Origin: Verrucomicrobiaceae bacterium UBA7681 | GTDB lineage: Bacteria; Verrucomicrobiota; Verrucomicrobiia; Verrucomicrobiales; Verrucomicrobiaceae | Direction: 5' to 3' | DNA: 64,000 nt | Assembly (NCBI GenBank): GCA_002482965.1 | Contig: DLGZ01000073.1 | Span: 62,001 to 126,000, forward strand | Part shown: positions 52,901 to 61,851 of the stretch, in pieces | Position numbering within the stretch: the stretch's first letter is position 1 | How the letters are laid out: every line of letters begins with the position of its first letter | Made by a program: the position numbers and the translations under genes | Notes under the pieces: model-generated | Told to the model about the DNA's origin: nothing | What the model saw: the letters and a program-made list of their open reading frames with translations, nothing else | Database searches by the model: none

Positions 52901-55522
52901 GAGCTTCAGACGCTGCGCCTCACCGCCCGAAAGCGTGTTCAGCGGCTGCCCCAGCTTCAAGTAGCCAAGTCCGGCCTCATTCAAAAGATGCAACTGCGCC
53001 ACAATCTGCTTCGCCTTCTTCGACGACTCAAACAGCGCGCTGCTGAACCACTCCACCGCAGCCTCCGCCGTCATGCCCAGCACATCATGAATGCTCTGGC
53101 CATGCAGCAGAATCTTCAGCGCAGGCGGCTGGTAGCGCTTCCCTTCACACTCAGGACAGGTCACATACAGATCGCTCAGGAACTGCATTTCGATTTTTTC
53201 AAAGCCATTGCCCGCGCAGCGTTCGCAGCGCCCTTCGCCGGAATTGAAGCTGAAGAAGCCCGGCATGATCCCCTGCGCCTTCGCATCATCCGTCTCGGAG
53301 AAAAGTGTGCGGATATGATCAAACGCCCCCAGAAACACTGCCGGTGTCGAACGCGGTGTACGCGCCAGCGGCGACTGATCCACCATCACCACTTCATGCA
53401 GTTGCTCCCAGCCCGTGATCTTGCTCACACGCCCCGGCTCTTCTTCACACACCTCACCGCGTAGTCGCTGCAGGTTCCGGTACAACACATCATGGACTAG
53501 CGTCGATTTCCCCGAGCCGCTCACCCCAGTGATGCAGCAAAACACGCCGAGCGGAATGTCCACATCCAGCTTCTTGAGGTTGTTCTGACGCGCGCCTCTG
53601 ATTGAAAGAGTCCCAGGCTTCTGATTTGCCGCCGCGCCTTTGCGTCCGCTTTTCGCCTTAACCGGTGCCACATCTGCATCTGCCAACTTGGGATTTGAAA
53701 TAGACCGTCGCTGCGCCGGAATCGGCACACTCTTCCTTCCAAACAAATAATCCCCCGTCAGCGACTTCACCTTCGCCCCCAGCTTCTCCAGCGGCCCGCT
53801 GAACACCAGCTCGCCACCCTTCTCCCCACGCCCAGGACCAATGTCGATTAGGTTGTCCGCACTGCGCATCACTGCCTCTTCATGCTCCACGACGAGCAAT
53901 GTATTGCCCTTGTCCCGCAGCCCCTCCATCACGCCAATAAGCCGCCCAATGTCGCGCGGATGCAGCCCGATGCTCGGCTCATCCAGCACAAACAGCGTGT
54001 TCACCAGCGAGGCACCAAGGCACGTCGTGAGATTCACCCGCTGCAACTCACCACCGCTCAGCGTGCGCGTCTGCCGGTCCAGATTCAGATACCCCAGGCC
54101 CGCACGATCCATGTAGCTGATGCGGCTGGCGATCTCTCCCCGCAGCATCGTCGCCACATGATCGCTCGCCTTGATCGGCCACGACTGCACCAGCGGATGC
54201 AACTCATCCACCGGCAGCCGCGAAAGATCAGCAATCGTGTGCTCACCGATGCGGAAATTATACGCCTCCTTCTTCAAGCGCCCACCGCCGCAATCAGCAC
54301 ACTCCGTGTAGGCACGGTAGCGGCTCAGGAACACCCGCACATGCATCTTGTAGCTGCGCGACTCCTGCCATTTGAAAAAGCCCCGCACCCCATACCACTC
54401 ACCGCGATTGTACGCATCTTCAGGATCATCCCGCGTGCCCTCGATCAGCCACTTGCGGTCATCCTTGGAGTAATCCTCAAACGCCTTGTGAATGTCCACG
54501 CCACGCTTCCGCGCCGCCTTCTCCAGATCGACCTGCGACTCTCCATACGTGCTGCCCTGAAACGGCCGCACCAGCCCCTGATTGATGCTCAACGACTCAT
54601 CCGGAATCGCCTTGCCCATGTCCAGCCCCAGCGTGCGGCCAAAGCCACGACACGTCGGACACGCTCCAATGGGACTGTTAAAGCTGAACAGCCCCGGCGT
54701 CGGTGCCGGCAGCGTGATGCCGCAGTCCGCACAGGACCAGTCCGTGGAAAAATGCAGTGTCTCATCCTCAATGCTCGCCGCCACCTTGCCCTTGCCATAG
54801 CGCAGCGCCGCTTCCAGCGCCTCGCTCACACGCGCTCGCTGTTTCGCCTCCAGCACCACTCGGTCCTGCACCACCATCACTTGGGCCGGCAGTTTGCGGC
54901 CCTTGAGCGCGTCCGTCTCATCCAGACGAATCACATTCCCATACAGCCACACCCGCAGAAAACCCTGCGCTTGCAGAAACGCAGCAAAGTCCGCCGTCAC
55001 CGCGTCCTTCGGCACCGCCACCGGAAACAGAATCAGCGCCTGCTTGCCTGCATGCGCATTCAGCAGCTCATTGAGAATGCTCTCCGGCGACTCCGGCCGC
55101 ACCGGCCGATGGCAGGAGGGGCACGTCGCCTCAGCCAGTCGCGGAAACAGCATCTTCAGGTAATCATTGATCTCCGTGATCGTCCCCACCGTCGAGCGCG
55201 TGCTGCGCATGTTGTTCACCTGCTCGATCGCAATCGCTGGCGGGATCCCCTCGATGGAGTCCACCTTCGGCTTGTCCATCCGCTCAAAGAACTGCCGCGT
55301 ATACGGCGAAAACGTCTCCACATACCGCCGCTGCCCTTCCGCATAGATCGTATCAAACGCCAGCGACGACTTCCCCGACCCGCTCGGCCCCGTGATCACA
55401 TTCAGCTTCCCAAGCGGCAGATCGAGATCAATCCCCTTCAAATTGTTCTGCCACGCCCCACGAATACGAATGACATCGTTGAGAGACTTCCGGGCGGCAG
55501 TTTTTTTGGCAACACGAGACAT
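49904..55522 (-). CDS. uvrA: double-length excinuclease ABC subunit A
   Basis: This 1,872-aa protein comprises two whole UvrA units in one chain (about 1-960 and 985-1872). Four Walker A motifs (TGPSGSGKSS, TGVSGSGKST, TGLSGSGKSS, TGVSGSGKSS), four ABC signatures (LSGGELQR and three LSGGEAQR) and paired zinc-finger Cys (CPSC, CADC, CERC, CPEC, CPSC, CPSC, CETC, CEAC) are all intact. UvrA recognises bulky DNA lesions as a dimer with UvrB; here the dimer may be built into one polypeptide. Chlamydiae also have a UvrA of about 1,780 aa. The linker (SKGHEASRVAETPRR) is short. No other uvr gene is near. Confidence 0.96.
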   Translation of the reverse strand: MSRVAKKTAARKSLNDVIRIRGAWQNNLKGIDLDLPLGKLNVITGPSGSGKSSLAFDTIYAEGQRRYVETFSPYTRQFFERMDKPKVDSIEGIPPAIAIEQVNNMRSTRSTVGTITEINDYLKMLFPRLAEATCPSCHRPVRPESPESILNELLNAHAGKQALILFPVAVPKDAVTADFAAFLQAQGFLRVWLYGNVIRLDETDALKGRKLPAQVMVVQDRVVLEAKQRARVSEALEAALRYGKGKVAASIEDETLHFSTDWSCADCGITLPAPTPGLFSFNSPIGACPTCRGFGRTLGLDMGKAIPDESLSINQGLVRPFQGSTYGESQVDLEKAARKRGVDIHKAFEDYSKDDRKWLIEGTRDDPEDAYNRGEWYGVRGFFKWQESRSYKMHVRVFLSRYRAYTECADCGGGRLKKEAYNFRIGEHTIADLSRLPVDELHPLVQSWPIKASDHVATMLRGEIASRISYMDRAGLGYLNLDRQTRTLSGGELQRVNLTTCLGASLVNTLFVLDEPSIGLHPRDIGRLIGVMEGLRDKGNTLLVVEHEEAVMRSADNLIDIGPGRGEKGGELVFSGPLEKLGAKVKSLTGDYLFGRKSVPIPAQRRSISNPKLADADVAPVKAKSGRKGAAANQKPGTLSIRGARQNNLKKLDVDIPLGVFCCITGVSGSGKSTLVHDVLYRNLQRLRGEVCEEEPGRVSKITGWEQLHEVVMVDQSPLARTPRSTPAVFLGAFDHIRTLFSETDDAKAQGIMPGFFSFNSGEGRCERCAGNGFEKIEMQFLSDLYVTCPECEGKRYQPPALKILLHGQSIHDVLGMTAEAAVEWFSSALFESSKKAKQIVAQLHLLNEAGLGYLKLGQPLNTLSGGEAQRLKLIGHLIENPAGSATGSLLLLDEPTTGLHFDDIALLVKLLQRLVDEGHSLLVIEHNLEVIKCADWVIDLGPEGGEAGGGLVIAGTPEEVAECAASHTGRYLHELLSGSKGHEASRVAETPRRELSLPQETSNTISIRGAREHNLKNISLDIPRDEFVVVTGLSGSGKSSLAFDLIFAEGQRRFLDSMSVYARTFVEQMEKPEVDLITGVPPTVAIEQRISRGGGKSTVATVTEVYHFFRLLFAKLGTQYCPSCNVPVKKQSVQAILKTVQQHLRSGGGHLLAPLIKARKGFHSEVAEHASKHGIETLLVDGEFRDTAGFQRLERFKEHTIDAVIGKVGKSDDAEKLRPLIESALKMGKGTIKLRLNDKTMHVLSTEMSCPSCGLSFEELDPRLFSFNSPHGWCKDCRGFGLKGHKTDLSDRQPDVSVLEAELEEERRFESAADEGEKPREICPSCQGSRINEIGRAVQLQGTKIQQFAGLTAGDAGKLLSKFEFEGTEGIIALDIVKEISQRLKFMQEVGLGYLQLNRSADTLSGGEAQRIRLSAQLGSNLRGVLYVLDEPTIGLHPRDNEKLLDTLMALRDKGNSLLVVEHDDETMRRADTILDLGPGAGKFGGQIVAQGTMAQILKNKNSVTGASLRTPLKHPVRGSRRALPALKAKEGWLRVTGATANNLKNIDVSIPLGRLTVLTGVSGSGKSSFMHGALSPAVREKISKSKIKVVKAWKTISGFENLQTVHEVDQSPIGKTSRSCPATYVGILDDIRALFAQVPLARTRGYTASRFSFNTEGGRCETCGGNGEIKVEMAFLPTTRVHCEACNGLRFNSSTLEIEYNGKHIGDVLRMSITEAADFFAPVQKIARPLKLLADTGLGYLQLGQPSPTLSGGEAQRIKLVTELRSGDGRTNKERLKGITVAGKRNLYLIEEPTIGLHMQDVARLIDVLHRLVDEGHTVVVIEHHPDVYAEADFLIDIGPEAGPEGGKLVAAGTPEQVKKCKGSETARFL

Positions 55523-55939
55523 GGGGGCGCGAGACTAACGATACGCCCCTCCATGGCAACCGGGCGCTCGTGATGAAGAAAAGAAAGCCGTGGAGGTGGT
55601 GTTTCCAGCCCGGGAGATCAAGGAAGGCCGCGACGACTATGGCACAGTCTCGATCCCGAAGGGATCATAGCAGGGGGCTTGAACAAGGCGGCGGTTCTAT
55701 CGTCTCGATCCCGAAGGGATCACAGCTGGTAGCCAGGGGTCGCAGACCCCTGGAAAGCCATTCCACCCCACGCTCTCTCAAGGTCGCATCCCGAAGGGAT
55801 GCTAGCACGATACATTCCTCCCCCCGCCCCCAAATCTACGGCAATGCCTCCTCGTGCTCACCACACGATAAAATGCCCTTGAAAATCATTGCCCATTCTC
55901 CCACTCCCACGGCATTATGTGGTGTCCCATCTGTTCCGC
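55523..55939. repeat. REP-like palindromes upstream of the transposase gene
   Basis: This 417-bp gene-free stretch holds three copies of a short palindrome with core ATCCC-gaa-GGGAT: about 55649-55668, 55704-55724 and 55787-55803. A 9-bp perfect hairpin, CCAGGGGTC-gca-GACCCCTGG, lies at 55733-55753. The first 120 bp after uvrA hold no recognisable element. Confidence 0.75.
55716..55803 (+). repeat. left inverted arm of the REP/transposase element
   Basis: These 88 bases match the reverse complement of 56418-56505 at 74 positions with no gap needed. They contain two hairpins: CCAGGGGTC/GACCCCTGG and GCATCCC-gaa-GGGATGC. Confidence 0.8.
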
Positions 55940-56386
55940 ATGCCCGGCACCTACACCTCGCTGCACTACCACGTGATCTTCTCAACGAAGAACCGGGAGC
56001 CTCTCATCGTCGCCGCATGGCGATCGCGTCTCCACGAATACCTCGGCGGCATGATCCACGGTCTGGGTGGCACGCCGCTTGGTGTCGGCGGCGTGGCGGA
56101 CCACGTGCATCTGCTCTTTGGACTCAAGGCGACGCATTGCCTCTCCGACTTCATGCGCGACTTGAAAAAGGACGCAACGAATTGGACCAAGGAGACCCTC
56201 CAACAACCCCACTTCGCCTGGCAGGAAGGATACGCGGCTTTCACCGTCAGCCCGACGGCAATCGAATCCGTGCGGGACTACGTCAATGACCAGGAGGAGC
56301 ATCACCGGGTGCGGACATTCCGTGAGGAACTGGTGATGATGCTGCGTCGTGCAGGCGTGGAGTTTGAGGAGCGGTATTTGGACTGA
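55940..56386 (+). CDS. REP-associated tyrosine transposase / IS200-like (Y1) protein
   Basis: The 148-aa protein starts at MPGTYTSLHYHVIFSTKNREPLI, the usual IS200/RAYT start; the frame is open 17 codons upstream without support. It has the HUH motif DHVHLLF and a candidate catalytic Tyr in SVRDYVNDQEEHH. Length equals IS200-type TnpA. It is flanked by 88-bp inverted arms carrying REP-like palindromes, and no second gene (tnpB) is present, so it looks like a domesticated RAYT that may mobilise or maintain REP sequences. The frame is intact. Confidence 0.9.
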   Translation: MPGTYTSLHYHVIFSTKNREPLIVAAWRSRLHEYLGGMIHGLGGTPLGVGGVADHVHLLFGLKATHCLSDFMRDLKKDATNWTKETLQQPHFAWQEGYAAFTVSPTAIESVRDYVNDQEEHHRVRTFREELVMMLRRAGVEFEERYLD

Positions 56387-56417
56387 GGCGAGGATCAAGT
56401 GCGGGAAGGGAGGTGCT

Positions 56418-56505
56418 GGCATGCCTCCGGCATGCGACCTTGAGAGAGGGCTGGGTGGATGAGCTTTCCAGGGGTCTTCGACCCCTGGCTACCTTCTGCG
56501 ATCCC
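56418..56505 (-). repeat. right inverted arm of the REP/transposase element
   Basis: This is the inverted partner of 55716-55803 (74 of 88 bases). Its outer hairpin reads GCATGCC-gga-GGCATGC, differing from the left arm by a C-G to G-C swap on both sides of the stem, so the stem is kept. A further REP-like palindrome (GATCCCTTCGGAATC) follows at about 56500-56514. The remaining bases to 56641 hold no gene. Confidence 0.8.
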
Positions 56506-56641
56506 TTCGGAATCGTGGTGCGAGCGCCTTCGGCGGAGGGGAGGCACGGATCAGGCATTCAACACTGCGGACCTTACCAGAATAGCTTGGCGCCGATCAT
56601 GACACCTCACGGATAAGCAGATCCAAGGAGAACATTGCAAT

Positions 56642-57526
56642 TTAACGATAAACTTGGGGCTGCATCAGACATTCAATGGAGCTTATCTTAACCCGATCGG
56701 GAGTGGACCAAGCCGTCAATGTGACCCGAACCCTTTCTTCAGAAGCCGCAGCAAACGCAATCTTTCTAGTTGGCTGGGTTTCTGATGACACTCGATGCTC
56801 TTCATCATGATGATCATGAGGTCGGCCCTCACTGCACTGGCGACATAACATGCGAATGGTGGACCAATCTTCAATCCGGAGTTCGTTGGAATGCAATTGT
56901 ACCAGAGCATCGATTTCAACGTTCGATGCATGCTCAACCACCACCACAAACAACCCAAGGTTGGACGCTTGAAGAATCTGTAGTTCATTGAAGACAGGAA
57001 CCTCACGATCTCCATTCCACCTCGATCCTGAGGGTTCGCCGTCAGTTAATAGCAAGTCCCCGCAGCGATGCAGGCTGTCTGCGGTTGGAACGTTTATGAT
57101 TTTCGCTCGGGCAGGGTCTAAGCGATCGCACCACACCACTTCGTTGTTGGTTGTTATTAAGCGGATCGGAACGCGGCCGAGTTTCATTTCCAACGGGGCA
57201 TCGGAAACCTCGACCTTCACTCCGGCTTTGTTCCACGCTTCACGGGCTTCTTTCCATAATCCCAGGGCTGTCGCAGCAATGCCGATATTCCACCACGAGC
57301 CTGCAAAATCCTCCCGCAGTTTCGCGGCGCGGCGGGATGCCTGAATGGATTCATCCCAATCACAGAGCCATTTGGCTGCTACGCCAAGGCCAAAATGCGC
57401 TTCCCACGAACTTGGAAGTAGCGTGCATGCACGGCGAAAATGAACTGCAGCTTGGGCATACTCCAGTCGATCATAGCACTGATACGCTTGGCGTACGGCT
57501 CGATTGTGGCGGAACAAATTGAGCAT
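56642..57526 (-). CDS. TPR-repeat protein of unknown function
   Basis: In this 294-aa protein residues 8-110 form about three tetratricopeptide repeats (AYQCYDRLEYAQAAVHFRRA, WEAHFGLGVAAKWLCDWDES, WWNIGIAATALGLWKEARE). The C-terminal 180 residues are strand-rich with a possible metal-binding cluster (MLCRQCSEGRPHDHHDEEH) and are unassigned. No signal peptide. It ends near AT-richer DNA beside the REP element; its base composition is lower in G+C than the neighbours, which may point to transfer. Confidence 0.75.
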   Translation of the reverse strand: MLNLFRHNRAVRQAYQCYDRLEYAQAAVHFRRACTLLPSSWEAHFGLGVAAKWLCDWDESIQASRRAAKLREDFAGSWWNIGIAATALGLWKEAREAWNKAGVKVEVSDAPLEMKLGRVPIRLITTNNEVVWCDRLDPARAKIINVPTADSLHRCGDLLLTDGEPSGSRWNGDREVPVFNELQILQASNLGLFVVVVEHASNVEIDALVQLHSNELRIEDWSTIRMLCRQCSEGRPHDHHDEEHRVSSETQPTRKIAFAAASEERVRVTLTAWSTPDRVKISSIECLMQPQVYR

Positions 57527-57532
57527 ACGCTG

Positions 57533-59710
57533 TCACTTCCCCAGCACCTTCTCCAGCCCCTCCACCGTCGTCACTGGCGCCTGGCACGTAAAATTCTGGC
57601 AGACATACGCCGCTGGCTGGCCGTTCACGGGCTTCATTCCGGCGAGCACTTCATTGTACGTGGCCAGCCATTGCTGACCGGCTCCCCCATCCGCACAGAG
57701 AATCACCGCAGTGGGCAGAAACCGCCGCTGCACGTTCGCGGCCAATACCTTGAACGCCGCGCTGCTCACATCCCCCGCCAGCACGATTTGCTGCTTGCCG
57801 CGATGATGCATGTCAAACGCAATGGCCATCACCGGCACGGACGACGGGCTGCTTTGCAGCGTCGAACCAAAAAGCGCAAAGATTTTCTCGGCCTGTTTCT
57901 TCCACTCGTCTTTGGCCAGCAGCGCGCTGAGGCGCACCAAATTGAGCGCCGCGAGGGAGTTGGGTGACGGCTCGGCACCATCATAGTCCTCCTTGATGCG
58001 CAGGACGCTGTTCGGCATGTCCGTGTGCACGCTGTAGTAGCCGCCATGTTTCGTGTCGAGAAACAGCGCGTCCATCTCCGTCTGCAACGCCGTGGCCCAT
58101 TGCAGCCACTTCACCTCAAACGAAGCCTGATAGAGGTCAATGAGCCCGTGAATCAGGCAGGCGTAATCAATCGCAAAAGCCCTCGGTCCGCGCTCACCTT
58201 CGCGCCAGGAGCGGTGCAGCTCTTTGCCCGGCGTGGTGCAAAGCTGGTCATGCAGGAACTGCGCAGCATCCGCCGCGAGCTTGATCATATCAGCATCCCC
58301 AAACGCCGCCCCCGCACGGGCCAGCCCGGAAATCATGAGCCCGTTCCACGCAGCGATAACCTTGTCATCCAGATGCGGTCGCGGCCGTTTCGCACGCGCC
58401 TCAAAAAGAGTCACGGCGCCTTGGTCGATGATGCCCTTGACCTCCTCCGGCGACTTCTTGAAGTACTCAGCGGTCTTCTTGAACGAGATCGCACGGTACA
58501 AAGTGTTCAGCCCCTTGAGCTCCCCTTGCGGATCACTTTCCGGCCGCGCATTGCCATCGCGACGGGCGCCGTAAGCATAGCGGAAGATGCTGCCATCCTC
58601 CTTGCCCAGCAGCTCGTCGATCTCCGCCGCCTTCCACACATAGAAGGCCCCTTCCGTTTTGTGCTCCGCATCGGCACTGGCCAGGCTGTCAGCATCTTCA
58701 GCGGAGAAGAATTCGCCATCCTTCTGCCGCAGATCGCGCTTCACATACGCCACCGTGCTGCGCACGATGTTTTCAAAAAGTACATTCTGCGTGAGTTGCC
58801 ACGCCTCGGTGTAGGCGGTCAGCAACTGCGCCTGATCATACAGCATCTTTTCGTAATGCGGAATGTGCCAGTAGCCATCTACGCTATAGCGATGAAACCC
58901 GCCGCCAACATGGTCGCGCATGCCGCCATTAGCCATGCCGCGCAGGGTTTTCACGGTCATCTCCATCGCCCAGTTGCTCTCGGATTCGCGGTCATTCCCC
59001 TTCCGCTCCGCCAAGATGCGGTGAACGCGCATCAGCATGTTCAGCGTCGTTGGACGCGGGAATTTCGGCGCACTGCCAAAGCCACCTTCATGATAGTCAA
59101 ACGAGCCCGAGAGGTCATCATAGGCCTTCTGCACCAGCGTCTCATGATTGATCTCATCCAGCGCTGTATTCTCGTTGTCCAGATGGTCCTGCAGTTTTTC
59201 CACGGAGCGTGCGGCACGTTCGTCGATGCCTTTGCGATCTTCCGTCCACACCTTGTGCAGTTCGTTGAGCAGGTTTTTAAAGCCGATGCGCCCCGGCGTA
59301 TTCTCCGGCGGGTAATACGTGCCACCATAAAACGGCTTCAGCTCCGGCGTGAGAAACACACTCATCGGCCACCCACCATGCCCGCTCGCCGCCTGCACAT
59401 AGGTCATGTATGTGAGATCCACATCCGGCCGCTCTTCGCGATCCACTTTGATCGGAATAAAGTTTTCGTTGATCAGCTTCGCCGTCTCCTCGTTCTCAAA
59501 CGACTCACGCTCCATCACATGGCACCAGTGGCAGGTCGAGTAGCCGGAGGAAAGAAAGATCGGCTTGTCCTCCGCCTTCGCCTTCTTGAACGCTTCCTCG
59601 CCCCACGGCAGCCAGTTCACCGGATTGTGGGCATGCTGCAGCAGGTAGGGCGAGCGCTCCTTGGCAAGGGCGTTGGTAAATTTAAGGGGCTGGCCGGTCG
59701 TATCGCTCAT
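57533..59710 (-). CDS. DUF255/YyaL family thioredoxin-fold protein
   Basis: This 725-aa protein starts at MSDTTGQPLKF; the longer frame from 59782 lacks support. The N-terminal 170 residues are the DUF255 thioredoxin-like domain with RSPYLLQHAHNPVNW, the redox STCHWCHVM pair and VDREERPDVD. The rest is an alpha/alpha-toroid of the N-acylglucosamine-2-epimerase-like type (GGFHRYSVDGYWHIPHYEKMLYDQ, AWNGLMISGLARA). The family is widespread (spermatogenesis-associated protein 20 in animals) and its reaction is unknown. Complete and of normal length. Confidence 0.92.
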   Translation of the reverse strand: MSDTTGQPLKFTNALAKERSPYLLQHAHNPVNWLPWGEEAFKKAKAEDKPIFLSSGYSTCHWCHVMERESFENEETAKLINENFIPIKVDREERPDVDLTYMTYVQAASGHGGWPMSVFLTPELKPFYGGTYYPPENTPGRIGFKNLLNELHKVWTEDRKGIDERAARSVEKLQDHLDNENTALDEINHETLVQKAYDDLSGSFDYHEGGFGSAPKFPRPTTLNMLMRVHRILAERKGNDRESESNWAMEMTVKTLRGMANGGMRDHVGGGFHRYSVDGYWHIPHYEKMLYDQAQLLTAYTEAWQLTQNVLFENIVRSTVAYVKRDLRQKDGEFFSAEDADSLASADAEHKTEGAFYVWKAAEIDELLGKEDGSIFRYAYGARRDGNARPESDPQGELKGLNTLYRAISFKKTAEYFKKSPEEVKGIIDQGAVTLFEARAKRPRPHLDDKVIAAWNGLMISGLARAGAAFGDADMIKLAADAAQFLHDQLCTTPGKELHRSWREGERGPRAFAIDYACLIHGLIDLYQASFEVKWLQWATALQTEMDALFLDTKHGGYYSVHTDMPNSVLRIKEDYDGAEPSPNSLAALNLVRLSALLAKDEWKKQAEKIFALFGSTLQSSPSSVPVMAIAFDMHHRGKQQIVLAGDVSSAAFKVLAANVQRRFLPTAVILCADGGAGQQWLATYNEVLAGMKPVNGQPAAYVCQNFTCQAPVTTVEGLEKVLGK

Positions 59711-59852
59711 GGTTGGGGTAATGAGATAACGTCCGCATACAGGCCGGGGTTGCAAGGGGTGAAGAACGAGGAACTTCGTCAAGAGCGGCGCGTCAAGAGG
59801 CCAAGGGTGTCAAAAGTCGTGCCAGTAGCCGTCTTGACCCTCGCCCGCCTCC

Positions 59853-61775
59853 TCACTCCACCTTCTTCGGCAGCATCTTCGCCACCACCCACAGCAGCGC
59901 TCCCACCACCAGTGCCAGCGCGGCCCACAGCCAGGGGCTCCCTTTCCCGGAGGGCTGGCGCGGGTCAGCCTCGTAGCCGGGGAGTTTTTCTTCGTCGCCG
60001 AGGGTGGCGGCGACCTGAGTGGCGTTTTCGAATTCCTTGCGCACAAACTGGAGATCGTAGCGTGTGTAGGGAGCACGCCGGTTTCCGTAGCAAAGCTGCA
60101 CCGGGGTGGTGTCGGGTACACGAAAGAGCAGCCGAACGACGGGGTACAGGACGCGAGCAGAGGTAATTTGCAGCCGGGGATTGTCGCCATTGTCCGTGGC
60201 GAGGCGGATCGATGCAGCGCGCGGGGCGGTGTAAAGCGACAGATGGAAAGTGCTCACAAGCTGGCCAGGTTGGCGCTGCCAGTTGGCATTGCTCAAAATG
60301 CGTTCAAAATGCCCCTTCTCCGTCTCAAGCTGCTCGCTGACGGTGAGTGTGCGTGCGAACAGGGGCGTGGGAGAGTCCAGCAGCAGTTCGCTCGTTGGAT
60401 AATTGGCAAACGGCATCTCCACATCCCATTTGGACCACGTGGGCGCCTGGGGATCAGTCACCTCCACAATGGCCACTTCGACTTCATGCTGCGAGCCTGG
60501 TTTGTTGGCGAGAAACGGGATTTGATGACCATCCCGCACCACGCGCACATCGTGCAGATCATTGGCAGCGCGGGCGAGCACCTCAGGGGCGAGTTCCACT
60601 ACGATCACTCCCGCTTCCTTGAACTGCACCTCCCGTTGAAACGACCAAGGGGAGACATCAATCACTGGACCCACATCGCCCACTTCCGGTGCCGTGGCCG
60701 TTTTGCTAAAGTCGGGGTTAGCCCCCACAGCACTGGCCATGACGGATTGCGCGGAGGCATCACGCAGCTTGTCACCGAATGCAGAAATATCGTAGCTCGG
60801 CTCCGCAGCCTGCGCGTTGCCAATGTAGAGCTGCCATTCACCCACTGCATCCGCTTGAAACACCACAGGCAGAGGATGCCGGGTGACTTCGATGCCGTCG
60901 ATCTTCAGGGGCGGGCTGTCGCCATTGCGAATGACGAGTTCGATTTCACGCGCAGTGGCCAGTTGATGCACAGCCATATCCAGATCTTCCCCACTGCGAC
61001 CTTCATGCTGGAGCCGGAAGAGCGTCGCATGTGCGTCCAGCAACGAGGCTTCACGTTGAAACACCGATTCAGGTGTATGCACCCGGATGTTCCCGATCAA
61101 AAGGTTGGCGCTGCCCAGATCGATTTTCAGATGCGTTTCGCCGGCAGCCTCCGTGCGGTCACGAATCATCACAGGCTTCGCCAGCGTACGCAGCTCAGGC
61201 AGGTCACGCCTCACACGCGCACCGGTAAAAACCACAGGCCTGCTGCGCGCATCATCAAGAGTAACTCGAAAATGCGCCAATGCCGATGAGGCAAAAGTGA
61301 AGCGCAGGCGCTCCGTTCCATTCTGGCGGCAGATCAGTTCGTTGCTGGCCAGTGTCTGCCACTGGCTGCCGTCGTTGCTGCCTTCAAGCGTGGCGGATTT
61401 GATAAACCCCGTCGCATTCGTTTGCAGCATCACCTCCGTGATCGTGCCTCCCGCAGGCGTCTGAAATTCGAGCACCGTAGTGCTCGAAGTCAGCGTCGTC
61501 TTAAATCCGCCGGCATCCACCATCTCGGGCCGGATGATGCGTGGCAAGGCGATGATGTACGGCATCGCTTTGCCCGTCGGACTGACGATCCGCAGATCAT
61601 GAAACGCAGTACCACCCTTCGTCCTCGAAGCATCTAGCAGCTCAGGTTCGAGTTCAATGCGCGTCAGACCAGGTTGCGCGATCCGCACCGTTTGACGATG
61701 CGTCCACGCGGCAAAGTCAGCCGCACCGGCAACCGAAGACACACACAAGGCAATAAACAGGAGATGCGGTTTCAT
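59853..61775 (-). CDS. DUF3999-like exported/membrane protein
   Basis: This 640-aa protein starts at MKPHLLFIALCVSSVAGAAD (signal peptide); the frame from 61907 overlaps the next gene and is rejected. Most of it is strand-rich sandwich sequence (FAAWTHRQTVRIAQPGLTRI, TVLEFQTPAGGTITEVML, LKIDLGSANLLIGNIRVH). It ends in one TM helix (LWAALALVVGALLWVVA) and a Lys-rich tail, so it is anchored with the bulk outside the cytoplasm. The match to DUF3999 rests on layout and on the DUF2339 gene just upstream, a pairing seen in other Gram-negatives. Function unknown. Confidence 0.8.
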   Translation of the reverse strand: MKPHLLFIALCVSSVAGAADFAAWTHRQTVRIAQPGLTRIELEPELLDASRTKGGTAFHDLRIVSPTGKAMPYIIALPRIIRPEMVDAGGFKTTLTSSTTVLEFQTPAGGTITEVMLQTNATGFIKSATLEGSNDGSQWQTLASNELICRQNGTERLRFTFASSALAHFRVTLDDARSRPVVFTGARVRRDLPELRTLAKPVMIRDRTEAAGETHLKIDLGSANLLIGNIRVHTPESVFQREASLLDAHATLFRLQHEGRSGEDLDMAVHQLATAREIELVIRNGDSPPLKIDGIEVTRHPLPVVFQADAVGEWQLYIGNAQAAEPSYDISAFGDKLRDASAQSVMASAVGANPDFSKTATAPEVGDVGPVIDVSPWSFQREVQFKEAGVIVVELAPEVLARAANDLHDVRVVRDGHQIPFLANKPGSQHEVEVAIVEVTDPQAPTWSKWDVEMPFANYPTSELLLDSPTPLFARTLTVSEQLETEKGHFERILSNANWQRQPGQLVSTFHLSLYTAPRAASIRLATDNGDNPRLQITSARVLYPVVRLLFRVPDTTPVQLCYGNRRAPYTRYDLQFVRKEFENATQVAATLGDEEKLPGYEADPRQPSGKGSPWLWAALALVVGALLWVVAKMLPKKVE

Positions 61776-61851
61776 GTTGGGAAAAAAGCAGTTCAGAGCT
61801 TTAGCTCGTTCGGGCGCATGGCGGTCACTGGAAAAAGTTAAAGTTCCAAAA

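Noticed and set aside
55649..55803. CRISPR array
   Set aside because: The repeated unit is a short palindrome (about 17-20 bp) with uneven spacing (about 55 and 83 bp), and it sits beside a HUH transposase rather than cas genes. REP-like repeats explain it.
58025..60166. 713-aa open frame on the plus strand
   Set aside because: Runs opposite two real genes (DUF255 and DUF3999-like) and across their intergenic gap. Composition is Arg/Leu/Ala-biased and no family is visible.
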